From Burkholderia puraquae (GTDB lineage: Bacteria; Pseudomonadota; Gammaproteobacteria; Burkholderiales; Burkholderiaceae), in contig NZ_NBYX01000024.1 of NCBI RefSeq assembly GCF_002099195.1, positions 1-64,000 of the forward strand: 64,000 nt of DNA, given 5' to 3'. The notes beneath the pieces are model-generated. The model was not told where the DNA came from, did no database searches, and saw only the letters and a program-made list of their open reading frames with translations. Of this stretch, positions 8,159 through 20,813 are shown one piece after another. A program made the position numbers and the translations under genes. Every line of letters starts with the position of its first letter. Within the stretch, counting starts at the first letter, position 1.

Positions 8159-9226
8159 ATGTCTGCGACTCCTCTCGCCGCCTCCGTCCCGCTCGACGCA
8201 CCCTACACGCGCGGCGCCGCTCTGCCTGCGCTGCTGAAATCGCGGATCCTGATTCTCGACGGCGCGATGGGCACGATGATCCAGCGCTACAAGCTCGACG
8301 AAGCCGCCTATCGCGGCGAGCGCTTCAAGGATTTCCCGCGCGACATCAAGGGCAACAACGAGCTGCTGTCGATCACGCAGCCGCAGATCATCCGCGAGAT
8401 CCACGACCAGTACTTCGCGGCCGGCGCCGACATCGTCGAGACCAACACGTTCGGCGCGACGACCGTCGCGCAGGCCGACTACGGGATGGAAGATCTCGTC
8501 GTCGAGATGAATATCGAATCGGCGAAGCTCGCACGCGAAGCGGCCGCGAAATACGCGACGCCCGACAAACCGCGCTTCGTCGCGGGCGCGATCGGGCCGA
8601 CGCCGAAAACGGCGAGCATCTCGCCGGACGTCAACGACCCGGGCGCACGCAACGTCACGTTCGACGAGCTGCGCGCGTCGTACTACCAGCAGGCGAAGGC
8701 GCTGCTCGACGGCGGCGTCGACCTGTTCCTCGTCGAGACGATCTTCGACACGCTGAACGCGAAGGCCGCACTGTTCGCGCTCGACGAGCTGTTCGAGGAC
8801 ACCGGCGAGCGCCTGCCGATCATGATCTCGGGCACCGTCACCGATGCGTCGGGCCGGATCCTGTCGGGCCAGACGGTCGAGGCATTCTGGAATTCGCTGC
8901 GCCACGCGAAGCCGCTCACGTTCGGCCTGAACTGCGCGCTCGGCGCGGCGCTGATGCGCCCGTACATCGCCGAGCTCGCGAAGCTGTGCGACACCTACGT
9001 GTCGTGCTACCCGAACGCGGGCCTGCCGAACCCGATGAGCGACACGGGTTTCGACGAGACGCCGGACGTCACGTCGGGCCTCCTGAAGGAATTCGCGCAA
9101 GCCGGTCTCGTGAACCTCGCGGGCGGCTGCTGCGGCACGACGCCCGAACACATCGCCGAGATCGCGAAGGCGCTCGCCGACGTGAAGCCGCGCCGCTGGC
9201 CGAACCAGTACAGCGACAACGCCTGA
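8159..9226 (+). CDS. metH: Methionine synthase, homocysteine-binding subunit
   Basis: A 355-residue protein equal to the N-terminal homocysteine S-methyltransferase domain of cobalamin-dependent methionine synthase. The zinc-binding cysteines are visible: GLNCALG (Cys259) and GGCCGTT (Cys324, Cys325). It would bind homocysteine-Zn and accept the methyl group from methylcobalamin. The rest of MetH is encoded separately from 9268, 41 bp downstream, so the two must act as a complex. The frame is open further upstream, but the start at 8159 lies after the likely promoter and gives the expected length. No SAH or cobalamin riboswitch is recognisable. Confidence 0.9.
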   Translation: MSATPLAASVPLDAPYTRGAALPALLKSRILILDGAMGTMIQRYKLDEAAYRGERFKDFPRDIKGNNELLSITQPQIIREIHDQYFAAGADIVETNTFGATTVAQADYGMEDLVVEMNIESAKLAREAAAKYATPDKPRFVAGAIGPTPKTASISPDVNDPGARNVTFDELRASYYQQAKALLDGGVDLFLVETIFDTLNAKAALFALDELFEDTGERLPIMISGTVTDASGRILSGQTVEAFWNSLRHAKPLTFGLNCALGAALMRPYIAELAKLCDTYVSCYPNAGLPNPMSDTGFDETPDVTSGLLKEFAQAGLVNLAGGCCGTTPEHIAEIAKALADVKPRRWPNQYSDNA

Positions 9227-9267
9227 CCCGACCGCCCACGCCCTTCATCACCAGAATTCGCACCGCC

Positions 9268-11985
<2,718 letters not shown>

Positions 11986-12034
11986 TCGTCCCTTCGACGG
12001 GCGCGCTGCCGCGCGCTATCGTCAGACAAAAGAA

Positions 12035-12062
12035 AAAGCCCGCTCGGAAGCGGGCTTTTTTC
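12035..12062 (+). terminator. Rho-independent terminator after metH
   Basis: AAAGCCCGCT at 12035-12044, loop CGGA, AGCGGGCTTT at 12049-12058, then further T residues. The A-run on its left means it could also end the convergent DUF1840 transcript. Confidence 0.88.
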
Positions 12063-12099
12063 TGCCTTTCGATCCTTTCGGACGGCCGGCCAAGAAGGC

Positions 12100-12423
12100 T
12101 CAGAAACCCCAGTGCACGTCGGCTTCGCCGGCTTTCGCTTCGCGCAGCATCGTGAGGAAGGGTGCGACGCGCTGCGCCAGGCTCGGCGGCACTTCGTGGT
12201 GCGCGTGGTCGGCTTCGTCCTCGTGGAAATGGCCGGCGTGCTCGGCGCGCTCCTGCTTCGCCTGCGCGACCGCGCCTTCCAGCTTGGCGATCGCGTGGTC
12301 CAGTTCGTCGTGCGTAATCACTCCGCGCTCGCCCAGCTGCTTGCCGACGAGACCCAGCACATACACGGCGAAATCCTTCAGCACGTCGAGATCCTGTGCC
12401 GCCTTGCTCTTGAACGTAATCAT
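12100..12423 (-). CDS. DUF1840 protein
   Basis: A 107-residue protein of the DUF1840 family, starting MITFKSKAAQDLDVLKDFAV at 12423 with AAGGGAA upstream. The frame extends further left of this start, but that part has no ribosome binding site. The sequence is helical and acidic with a His-rich stretch (HAGHFHEDEADHAHHE) near residue 65, which could bind metal. No known function. It is transcribed towards the metH terminator and divergently from argS. Confidence 0.75.
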   Translation of the reverse strand: MITFKSKAAQDLDVLKDFAVYVLGLVGKQLGERGVITHDELDHAIAKLEGAVAQAKQERAEHAGHFHEDEADHAHHEVPPSLAQRVAPFLTMLREAKAGEADVHWGF

Positions 12424-12623
12424 GACAATTCCCTTTTCATCTTGTTGTGCCTGCGCGACGCGGTTGGGGAACGCCGGCAGACCGGCGTCCGGCCTCGCGG
12501 ACGCGGGCCGCCTGAGCGGCATATTAGCACCTGTTAAAATTCTGCGATCCCTGAAACGCGCGCTTAAAAAGCGTGCCGGCGGGCCGGCGTTTCCGGCCGC
12601 CACCAACGAAGCCTTCTACCAGC

Positions 12624-14405
12624 ATGCTGCCAGCACACAAACAGACCCTCGAAGCCCTGCTCGCGGATAGCGTCAAGCAGGTCGCACACGCGCTGAAAGG
12701 CGCCGACGCGGCGTTCGTCGCCCCCGTCATCACGCTGGAGCGCCCGAAGGTCGCCGCGCACGGCGACGTCGCGTGCAACGTCGCGATGCAGCTCGCAAAG
12801 CCGCTCGGCACGAACCCGCGCCAGCTCGCCGAGCAGATCGTCGCAGCCCTCACCGCCCAGCCGGGCGCGCAAGGCCTCGTCGAAGCCGCCGAGATCGCCG
12901 GCCCCGGCTTCATCAACCTGCGCCTGTCGGCCGCCGCGAAGCAGGCGGTGATCGCCGCCGTGTTCGACCAGGGCCGCGCGTTCGGCACGTCGGATCGCGA
13001 GAAAGGCAAGCAAGTACTGCTCGAATTCGTGTCGGCCAACCCGACCGGCCCGCTGCACGTCGGCCACGGCCGCCAGGCCGCGCTCGGCGACGTGCTCGCG
13101 AACGTGATCGCGAGCCAGGGCTACGCGGTGCACCGCGAGTTCTACTACAACGACGCGGGCGTGCAGATCGGCAACCTCGCGATCTCGACGCAGGCGCGCG
13201 CACGCGGCCTGAAGCCGGGCGACGCGGGCTGGCCGGAAGCCGCGTACAACGGCGAATACATCGCCGACATCGCACGCGACTTCCTGAACGGCGAGACGGT
13301 CGCCGCGTCGGACGGCGAGCCGGTCAAGGGCACGGGCGACGTCGAGGATCTCGACGCGATCCGCAAGTTCGCGGTCACGTACCTGCGTCGCGAGCAGGAC
13401 ATGGACCTGCAGGCGTTCGGCGTGAAGTTCGACCAGTACTACCTCGAGTCGTCGCTGTACAGCGAAGGCCGGGTCGAGAAGACGGTCGACGCGCTGATCA
13501 AGGCCGGCATGACCTACGAGCAGGACGGCGCGCTGTGGCTGCGCACGACCGACGAAGGCGACGACAAGGATCGCGTGATGCGCAAGTCGGACGGCACGTA
13601 CACGTACTTCGTGCCGGACGTCGCGTACCACGTGACGAAGTGGGAGCGCGGCTTCACGAAGGTGATCAACATCCAGGGTTCGGACCACCACGGCACGATC
13701 GCGCGCGTGCGCGCCGGCCTGCAAGGCCTGCACATCGGGATCCCGAAGGGCTACCCCGACTACGTGCTGCACAAGATGGTCACCGTGATGCGCGACGGCC
13801 AGGAAGTGAAGATCTCGAAGCGCGCGGGCAGCTACGTGACGGTGCGCGACCTGATCGAATGGTCGGGTGGCGCGGCGGCGGGCCAGGAAGCAGCGCCCGA
13901 CCTGATCGACGAAGCGACCATCACGCGCGGCCGCGACGCGGTGCGGTTCTTCCTGATCTCGCGCAAGGCCGATACCGAGTTCGTGTTCGACATCGACCTC
14001 GCGCTGAAACAGAACGACGAAAACCCGGTCTATTACGTCCAGTACGCGCATGCGCGGATCTGCTCGGTGCTCAACGAGCTGAAGTCGCGCTACAACGTCG
14101 ACGCTGCCCAGCTGCCGGGCGCCGACCTGTCGCAGCTGACGAGCGCGCAAGCGGCGTCGCTGATGCAGAAGCTGGCCGAGTACCCGGACATGCTCACGCA
14201 CGCGGCAAACGAGCTGGCGCCGCACGCGGTTGCGTTCTACCTGCGTGACCTCGCTGGCGAATTCCACTCGTTCTACAATGCGGAGCGCGTGCTGGTCGAC
14301 GACGAAGCGCCGCGCAATGCGCGCGCCGCGCTCCTCGCCGCGACCCGGCAGGTGCTCGAGAACGGTCTGGCGGTGCTCGGCGTGTCCGCGCCCGCCAAGA
14401 TGTAA
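12624..14405 (+). CDS. argS: Arginyl-tRNA synthetase
   Basis: A 593-residue class I aminoacyl-tRNA synthetase that charges tRNA-Arg. The N-terminal additional domain typical of ArgRS precedes the HIGH-like signature HVGHGR (about residue 142). The KMSKS region reads KISKRAG (about residue 400), and the DALR anticodon-binding domain follows. The ATG at 12624 is preferred over an upstream in-frame ATG at 12573 because it matches the family N-terminus (MLPAHKQTLEALL). The genes for a SPOR protein, dsbA and a short-chain dehydrogenase follow in the same direction. Confidence 0.95.
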   Translation: MLPAHKQTLEALLADSVKQVAHALKGADAAFVAPVITLERPKVAAHGDVACNVAMQLAKPLGTNPRQLAEQIVAALTAQPGAQGLVEAAEIAGPGFINLRLSAAAKQAVIAAVFDQGRAFGTSDREKGKQVLLEFVSANPTGPLHVGHGRQAALGDVLANVIASQGYAVHREFYYNDAGVQIGNLAISTQARARGLKPGDAGWPEAAYNGEYIADIARDFLNGETVAASDGEPVKGTGDVEDLDAIRKFAVTYLRREQDMDLQAFGVKFDQYYLESSLYSEGRVEKTVDALIKAGMTYEQDGALWLRTTDEGDDKDRVMRKSDGTYTYFVPDVAYHVTKWERGFTKVINIQGSDHHGTIARVRAGLQGLHIGIPKGYPDYVLHKMVTVMRDGQEVKISKRAGSYVTVRDLIEWSGGAAAGQEAAPDLIDEATITRGRDAVRFFLISRKADTEFVFDIDLALKQNDENPVYYVQYAHARICSVLNELKSRYNVDAAQLPGADLSQLTSAQAASLMQKLAEYPDMLTHAANELAPHAVAFYLRDLAGEFHSFYNAERVLVDDEAPRNARAALLAATRQVLENGLAVLGVSAPAKM

Positions 14406-14436
14406 GGCAGCAAGCGGCCCGAATCGGGCAGCGAAT

Positions 14437-14468
14437 GGCTGCGGCAGGAGCGCCCGCCGCAGCCTTTT
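14437..14468 (+). terminator. Terminator or attenuator after argS
   Basis: GGCTGCGGC at 14437-14445 pairs perfectly with GCCGCAGCC at 14456-14464, followed by only TTTT. It lies between argS and the SPOR-domain gene, 29 bp before the next start, so it may partly attenuate rather than end the transcript. Confidence 0.55.
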
Positions 14469-14497
14469 CACGATTCTTTTTGCAGGTGACTCAAGCA

Positions 14498-15403
14498 ATG
14501 GCACAACCACGCCGAACTTCGAAGCAATCGAAACAAGCCGGAGGAACATTTCTTGGAATCGTGCTGGGCCTGATCGTCGGCCTCGCGATCGCCGTGGTGG
14601 TGGCGCTCTACATCACGCGTTCCCCGTCGCCGTTCGTGTCGAAGGTCGCGCCGCCGCCCGCCGACAACGGCGCGAGCCAGCCGCAGCAGTTCGATCCGAA
14701 CCGCGCGCTGCAGGGCAAGACGCCGGGCCAGCCGGTGCCGCAGGCCGCACAGCCCGCGCCGCCGAACACCGCGCCCGGCCAGGCCGCGAACCAGACCCAG
14801 GGCGGCCTGCTGCCCGAGCCGCAGATCGTCGAAGTGCCGCCGTCGGCCAACGGGTCGAGCGGCTCGAACAACACGGGCAGTTCGAGCAATACGACCGCGT
14901 CGAACAATACGTCGTCGGGCAACGGCGTCGCCGTCGCGCCGAAGCCGGCCGACACCACGCCGCCGCCGAAGAAGACGCAGCAAGCGCAGCAGCAACAGCA
15001 GCAAGGCGGCGAGGACGACCTCGCACGCTTCGCCGCGCAGAAGCAGGCCCAGCAAGCCGCCGCGCAAAAGCAGCAACAGCAGCAACAGGCTGCGAACACG
15101 CCGAAGCCGACCTCGTCGGCCACGGCCGCCGCGACAGCGAAGCCGCCGACCGCGAACGACGCGAATACCGGCTACTTCCTGCAGGTGGGCGCGTACAAGA
15201 CGGAAGGCGACGCCGAGCAGCAGCGCGCGCGCCTCGGCTTCCAGGGCTTCGAGTCGAAGGTGTCGAAGCGCGATGTCAGCGGCGTGACGTATTTCCGCGT
15301 GCGTGTCGGCCCGTTCTCGAAGTTCGAGGATATGAACTCGGCCCGCCAGCGCCTGTCCGATGCAGGTGTCGACACGGCGGTGATCCGTTTCACGAAGCAG
15401 TAA
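14498..15403 (+). CDS. SPOR domain protein, FtsN-like
   Basis: A 301-residue bitopic membrane protein: a short basic N-terminus (MAQPRRTSKQSKQ), one membrane helix at about residues 18-40, a long low-complexity Pro/Gln/Ala/Asn-rich periplasmic linker, and a C-terminal SPOR domain (about 225-300, starting YFLQVGAYKTEGDAEQ). SPOR domains bind denuded peptidoglycan glycan strands at division septa, and this layout is that of FtsN-like proteins. AGGTGA lies nine bases before the ATG at 14498. An alternative upstream start at 14435 is not supported. Confidence 0.85.
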   Translation: MAQPRRTSKQSKQAGGTFLGIVLGLIVGLAIAVVVALYITRSPSPFVSKVAPPPADNGASQPQQFDPNRALQGKTPGQPVPQAAQPAPPNTAPGQAANQTQGGLLPEPQIVEVPPSANGSSGSNNTGSSSNTTASNNTSSGNGVAVAPKPADTTPPPKKTQQAQQQQQQGGEDDLARFAAQKQAQQAAAQKQQQQQQAANTPKPTSSATAAATAKPPTANDANTGYFLQVGAYKTEGDAEQQRARLGFQGFESKVSKRDVSGVTYFRVRVGPFSKFEDMNSARQRLSDAGVDTAVIRFTKQ

Positions 15404-15430
15404 GCAACCTGCCGAGCCCACTCAGAACCC

Positions 15431-15445
15431 GTTACGTTCCGTAAC
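15431..15445 (+). repeat. Inverted repeat upstream of dsbA
   Basis: GTTACG at 15431-15436 and CGTAAC at 15440-15445 form a perfect dyad around TTC, 27 bp before the dsbA start. It could be an operator or a small leader hairpin. Confidence 0.25.
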
Positions 15446-15472
15446 CCGAGCAACTGATTCGACGTTCACAAC

Positions 15473-16111
15473 ATGAAAAAACTGCTTAGCACGCTCCTTC
15501 TGTCCCTAGGCCTGGCCGCCGGCCTCGCGCAGGCTTCGCCCGCCGCACCGGTCGCCGGCAAGGACTTCGAGGTGATGAAGTCGCCGCAGCCGGTGTCCGC
15601 GCCGGCCGGCAAGGTCGAGGTGATCGAATTCTTCTGGTACGGCTGCCCGCACTGCTACGAATTCGAGCCGACGATCGAGGCCTGGGTGAAGAAGCAGGGC
15701 AACAACATCGACTTCAAGCGCGTCCCGGTCGCATTCCGTGACGATTTCGTCCCGCACTCGAAGCTGTTCTACGCGGTGTCCGCGCTCGGCATCTCCGAGA
15801 AGGTCACGCCGGCGATCTTCAACGCGATCCACAAGCAGAAGAACTACCTGCTGACGCCGCAGGCACAGGCCGACTTCCTGGCCACGCAGGGCGTCGACAA
15901 GAAGCAGTTCACGGACGCGTACAACTCGTTCAGCGTGCAGGGTGAAGTGAACCAGTCGGCCAAGCTGCTGAAGGACTACGCGATCGACGGCGTGCCGACG
16001 GTCGTCGTCCAGGGCAAGTACAAGACGGGCCCCGCCTACACGAACAGCATCCCCGGCACCGCCCAGGTGCTCGACTTCCTCGTGAAGCAGGTTCAGGACA
16101 AGAAGCTCTGA
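15473..16111 (+). CDS. dsbA: Periplasmic thiol:disulfide interchange protein DsbA
   Basis: A 212-residue exported thioredoxin-fold oxidase that introduces disulfides into periplasmic proteins. The signal peptide is MKKLLSTLLLSLGLAAGLAQA, cleaved near residue 21. The active site CPHC is at residues 58-61 and the cis-Pro loop GVPT is in the C-terminal half. The length and His within the CxxC are those of DsbA. The argS-SPOR-dsbA-dehydrogenase order is as expected for Burkholderia. The redox partner DsbB is not in the window. Confidence 0.95.
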   Translation: MKKLLSTLLLSLGLAAGLAQASPAAPVAGKDFEVMKSPQPVSAPAGKVEVIEFFWYGCPHCYEFEPTIEAWVKKQGNNIDFKRVPVAFRDDFVPHSKLFYAVSALGISEKVTPAIFNAIHKQKNYLLTPQAQADFLATQGVDKKQFTDAYNSFSVQGEVNQSAKLLKDYAIDGVPTVVVQGKYKTGPAYTNSIPGTAQVLDFLVKQVQDKKL

Positions 16112-16130
16112 TCCCCGCCCGCGCGCCGGC

Positions 16131-16904
16131 ATGACTACTCCGCTGAAGGTCTTCATCACCGGCGCATCGAGCGGCCTCGGCCTCGCGATGGCCGAGGAAT
16201 ACGCCCGCCAGGGCGCCACGCTCGCACTCGTCGCGCGACGCACCGATGCCCTCGATGCGTTCGCGCGGCGCTTCCCGAAGCTGTCCATCTCCGTCTATTC
16301 CGCCGACGTGCGCGACGCCGACGCGCTCGCGACGGCCGCCGCGTCGTTCATCGCGACGCACGGCTGCCCCGACGTCGTGATCGCGAACGCAGGTATCAGC
16401 CAGGGCGCCGTCACGGGCCAGGGCGATCTCGCGACGTTCCGCGACGTGATGGACATCAACTACTACGGGATGGTCGCGACGTTCGAGCCGTTCGTCGGCC
16501 CGATGACGGCCGCGCGCCACGGCACGCTGGTCGGCGTCGCGAGCGTCGCCGGCGTGCGCGGCCTGCCTGGGTCCGGCGCGTACAGCGCGTCGAAATCGGC
16601 CGCGATCAAGTACCTCGAATCGCTGCGCGTCGAGCTGCGGCCGGCCGGCGTCGGCGTCGTGACGATCGCGCCCGGCTACATCCGCACGCCGATGACCGCA
16701 CACAACCCGTACCGGATGCCGTTCCTGATGGACGCCGACCGCTTCGCCGCGCGTGCAGCCCAGGCGATCGCGCGGCAGCACGCGTTCCGCGTGATTCCGT
16801 GGCAGATGGGCGTCGTCGCGAAGGTGCTGCACGTACTGCCGCGCTGGCTGTACGACCGCCTGTTCGAGAAGGCGCCGCGCAAGCCGAAAGCCGGCGCGCA
16901 CTGA
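16131..16904 (+). CDS. Short-chain dehydrogenase/reductase (SDR)
   Basis: A 257-residue classical SDR. The cofactor-binding TGASSGLG motif is at residues 10-17, NAG in VIANAG is near 86, and the catalytic Ser and YSASK are near 140-157. It starts 19 bp after dsbA and is probably in the same transcript. The C-terminus is basic (KAPRKPKAGAH). The substrate is unknown; a ketone, hydroxy-lipid or sugar derivative are all possible. Confidence 0.88.
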   Translation: MTTPLKVFITGASSGLGLAMAEEYARQGATLALVARRTDALDAFARRFPKLSISVYSADVRDADALATAAASFIATHGCPDVVIANAGISQGAVTGQGDLATFRDVMDINYYGMVATFEPFVGPMTAARHGTLVGVASVAGVRGLPGSGAYSASKSAAIKYLESLRVELRPAGVGVVTIAPGYIRTPMTAHNPYRMPFLMDADRFAARAAQAIARQHAFRVIPWQMGVVAKVLHVLPRWLYDRLFEKAPRKPKAGAH

Positions 16905-16918
16905 TCGGCCGACGAACC

Positions 16919-16942
16919 GGCCCGCATGAAGTATCGCGGGCC
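16919..16942 (+). terminator. Hairpin after the SDR gene
   Basis: GGCCCGC at 16919-16925 and GCGGGCC at 16936-16942 form a perfect 7-bp stem with a 10-base loop, 14 bp after the stop codon. A pyrimidine-rich octamer repeat (16943 on) follows directly instead of a normal T-run, so terminator strength is uncertain. Confidence 0.45.
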
Positions 16943-17043
16943 GCTTCTCTGCTTCTCTGCTTCTCTGCTTCTCTGCTTCTCTGCTTCTCTGCTTCTCTGC
17001 TTCTCTGCTTCTCTGCTTCTCTGCTTCTCTGCTTCTCTGCTTC
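16943..17043 (+). repeat. Octanucleotide tandem repeat (GCTTCTCT)x12.6
   Basis: Twelve perfect copies of GCTTCTCT (16943-17038) plus GCTTC. It lies immediately after the hairpin of the SDR gene and 313 bp before the peptide-binding protein gene. All six reading frames are open through it (for example LLCFSASL repeats on the plus strand, SREAEKQR on the minus strand), but no flanking frame looks like a real gene. Perfect identity of all copies indicates recent slippage. Confidence 0.97.
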
Positions 17044-17355
17044 GCCCACCGCCACCATGCATCACCGCACCGACGCCTAGCCGCTTCGATGCTTCGATTC
17101 ACGGCACACCCGCGCCGTCCCCGCCGCACCGCTGTCCAGCGCCCCCAGCGCCAGCCCTCCTCTTCCCGCCGCCCCAACACCCGTTCCGTCGCGAACGCAG
17201 CCGTTTTTCGTTCAATTCACCGCGTTCAGGCGCTTTTTTCACGCGTCGCGCGCTTTGACGGTATGCTATTCGCCAGCCGCGCCGGCCCTGCCCGCTTCCG
17301 GGCCGCGCCCGCATCCCGTCACCCAGCAAAAAACACAAGCCACGTGGGAGATCCT
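17044..17355. other. Intergenic region upstream of the peptide-binding protein gene
   Basis: About 310 bases. A TTGACG at 17255-17260 and the nearby TATGCTATTC suggest a promoter zone for the gene at 17356, but I find no pair with acceptable spacing. Otherwise I see nothing supportable. Confidence 0.4.
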
Positions 17356-18951
17356 ATGCAGGTCAAGCTGTTCGCCGCGGCCACGCTCGCCGCCGCCCTC
17401 GCCGCCCCCGGCCTCGCCGCCGCCAAGCCGCTCACCGTCTGCACGGAATCGAGCCCGGACGGCTTCGACGTCGTGCAGTACAACTCGCTCGTCACCACCA
17501 ACGCATCGGCCGACGTGATCTTCAACACGCTCGTGTCGTACGACGAAGCCGCGAAGAAGGTCGTGCCCGCACTCGCCGACAAATGGGAGGCGAGCGCCGA
17601 CGGCCTCACGTACACGTTCCACCTGCGCCCGAACGTCGCGTTCCAGACCACCGACTACTTCAAGCCGGGCCGCGCGCTCGACGCGGACGATGTCGTGTTC
17701 ACGTTCTCGCGGATGCTCGACGATTCGAACCCGTGGCACAAGGTGGCCGGCGCGAGCGGCTTCCCGCACGCGCAGTCGATGGGCCTCGTGAAGCTCGTGA
17801 AGTCGGTCACGAAGGTCGACGACAGCACGGTGAAGTTCGTGCTGAACGAGCCGAACGCGACGTTCGTGCCGATCCTGACGATGGGCTTCGCGTCGATCTA
17901 CTCGGCCGAATACGCGGACCAGTTGCTGAAGGCCGGCAAGCAGGCCGACCTGAACGCGAAGCCGGTCGGCACCGGCCCGTTCGTGCTGAAGAGCTACACG
18001 AAAGACGCGCTGATCCGCTACGACGCGAACCCGACCTACTGGGGCGCGAAGCCGAAGGTCGACCGGCTGATCTATGCGATCACCCCCGACCCGTCGGTGC
18101 GACTGCAGAAGCTAAAGGCCGGCGAATGCCAGGTCGCGCTGTCGCCGAAGCCGCAGGACGTGCTCGCCGCGAAGGGTGAAAGCGCGCTGAAGGTCGTGCA
18201 GACGCCTGCGTTCATGACCGCGTTCGTCGCATTGAACACGCAGAAGAAGCCGCTCGACAACGACAAGGTGCGCGAGGCGCTGAACCTCGCGTTCGACCGC
18301 GCGACCTACCTGAAGGTCGTGTTCGACAACACCGCGACGGCCGCGAACAACCCGTATCCGCCGAACACGTGGAGCTACGCGAAGGATGTCGCGCCGTATG
18401 CGTACGATCCCGCGAAGGCCAAGCAGTTGCTCGCGCAGGCCGGCTTCCCGAACGGCTTCTCGACGACGATCTGGACGCGCCCGACCGGTAGCGTGCTGAA
18501 CCCGAATCCGAAGGTCGGCGCGGAGCTGCTGCAGGCCGATCTCGCGAAGATCGGCGTGAAGGCCGAAGTCAAGGTGATCGAATGGGGCGAGCTGATCAAG
18601 CAGGCGAAGCTCGGCCAGCATGACATGCTGTTCATGGGCTGGGCCGGCGACAACGGCGATCCGGACAACTACCTGTCGCCGCTGTTCAGCTGCAACGCGG
18701 TGAAGTCGGGCATCAACTTCGCGCGCTTCTGCGACACGCAGCTCGACAAGCTGATCGCCGACGGCAAGTCGACCGCCGACCAGGCCAAGCGCGCGAAGCT
18801 GTACGAAGCCGCGCAGAAGATCATCCACGACCAGGCGCTGTGGATTCCGCTCGGCTATCCGACCGCGGCCGCGCTCACGCGCACGAACGTGAGCGGCTAT
18901 CACGTGAGCCCGTTCGGCCGGCAGAACTTCACGACCGTCGCCGTGCAGTAA
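17356..18951 (+). CDS. Periplasmic peptide-binding protein, ABC transporter family 5
   Basis: A 531-residue solute-binding protein of the DppA/OppA family. The signal peptide is MQVKLFAAATLAAALAAPGLAAA. The mature start (LTVCTESSPDGFDVVQYNSL, exactly the DppA-like opening) suggests dipeptide or similar ligands. The frame is open further upstream, but GGGAG before the ATG at 17356 and the signal peptide fix the start. No permease or ATPase gene of the same system is adjacent; the next gene is an ABC-F ATPase, which is not a transporter. It may serve a transporter encoded elsewhere. Confidence 0.9.
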   Translation: MQVKLFAAATLAAALAAPGLAAAKPLTVCTESSPDGFDVVQYNSLVTTNASADVIFNTLVSYDEAAKKVVPALADKWEASADGLTYTFHLRPNVAFQTTDYFKPGRALDADDVVFTFSRMLDDSNPWHKVAGASGFPHAQSMGLVKLVKSVTKVDDSTVKFVLNEPNATFVPILTMGFASIYSAEYADQLLKAGKQADLNAKPVGTGPFVLKSYTKDALIRYDANPTYWGAKPKVDRLIYAITPDPSVRLQKLKAGECQVALSPKPQDVLAAKGESALKVVQTPAFMTAFVALNTQKKPLDNDKVREALNLAFDRATYLKVVFDNTATAANNPYPPNTWSYAKDVAPYAYDPAKAKQLLAQAGFPNGFSTTIWTRPTGSVLNPNPKVGAELLQADLAKIGVKAEVKVIEWGELIKQAKLGQHDMLFMGWAGDNGDPDNYLSPLFSCNAVKSGINFARFCDTQLDKLIADGKSTADQAKRAKLYEAAQKIIHDQALWIPLGYPTAAALTRTNVSGYHVSPFGRQNFTTVAVQ

Positions 18952-18972
18952 CGCGACCCGCGCGCGTGGCGC

Positions 18973-19003
18973 GCAAGCGACGGTGCGTCGGGCCGTCGCT
19001 TGC
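18973..19003 (+). terminator. Large hairpin after the peptide-binding protein gene
   Basis: GCAAGCGACGG at 18973-18983 pairs perfectly over 11 bp with CCGTCGCTTGC at 18993-19003. There is no T-run, so it is either a poor intrinsic terminator or an RNA-stabilising 3' structure. Confidence 0.45.
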
Positions 19004-19029
19004 GGCCCGCGCGCCGCACTTGCTACACT
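19000..19029 (+). promoter_or_regulatory. Candidate extended -10 promoter of the ABC-F gene
   Basis: TTGCGG at 19000-19005, an 18-bp spacer, and TACACT at 19024-19029 preceded by TGC, giving an extended -10. The predicted leader before the start at 19151 is about 115 bases, long enough for attenuation of the kind known for some ABC-F genes, but I see no clear attenuator. Confidence 0.4.
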
Positions 19030-19150
19030 GCGCGCTCATTCCTCATACCGGACGCCAGCCAAAGTGAACAACTAAGCCTTCCCAAAATGTTTTCGCCGCC
19101 GTGCCACGCACGCCGCGCGCGAAGGTCTTCACGCATTTTCGGAGGTGCTT

Positions 19151-20797
<1,647 letters not shown>

Positions 20798-20813
20798 CGC
20801 ACACGAAGCGGTA

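Noticed and set aside
16606..17258. Coding frames running through the octanucleotide repeat
   Set aside because: They exist only because the repeat contains no stop codons; flanking parts have no similarity to proteins and overlap the SDR gene antisense.
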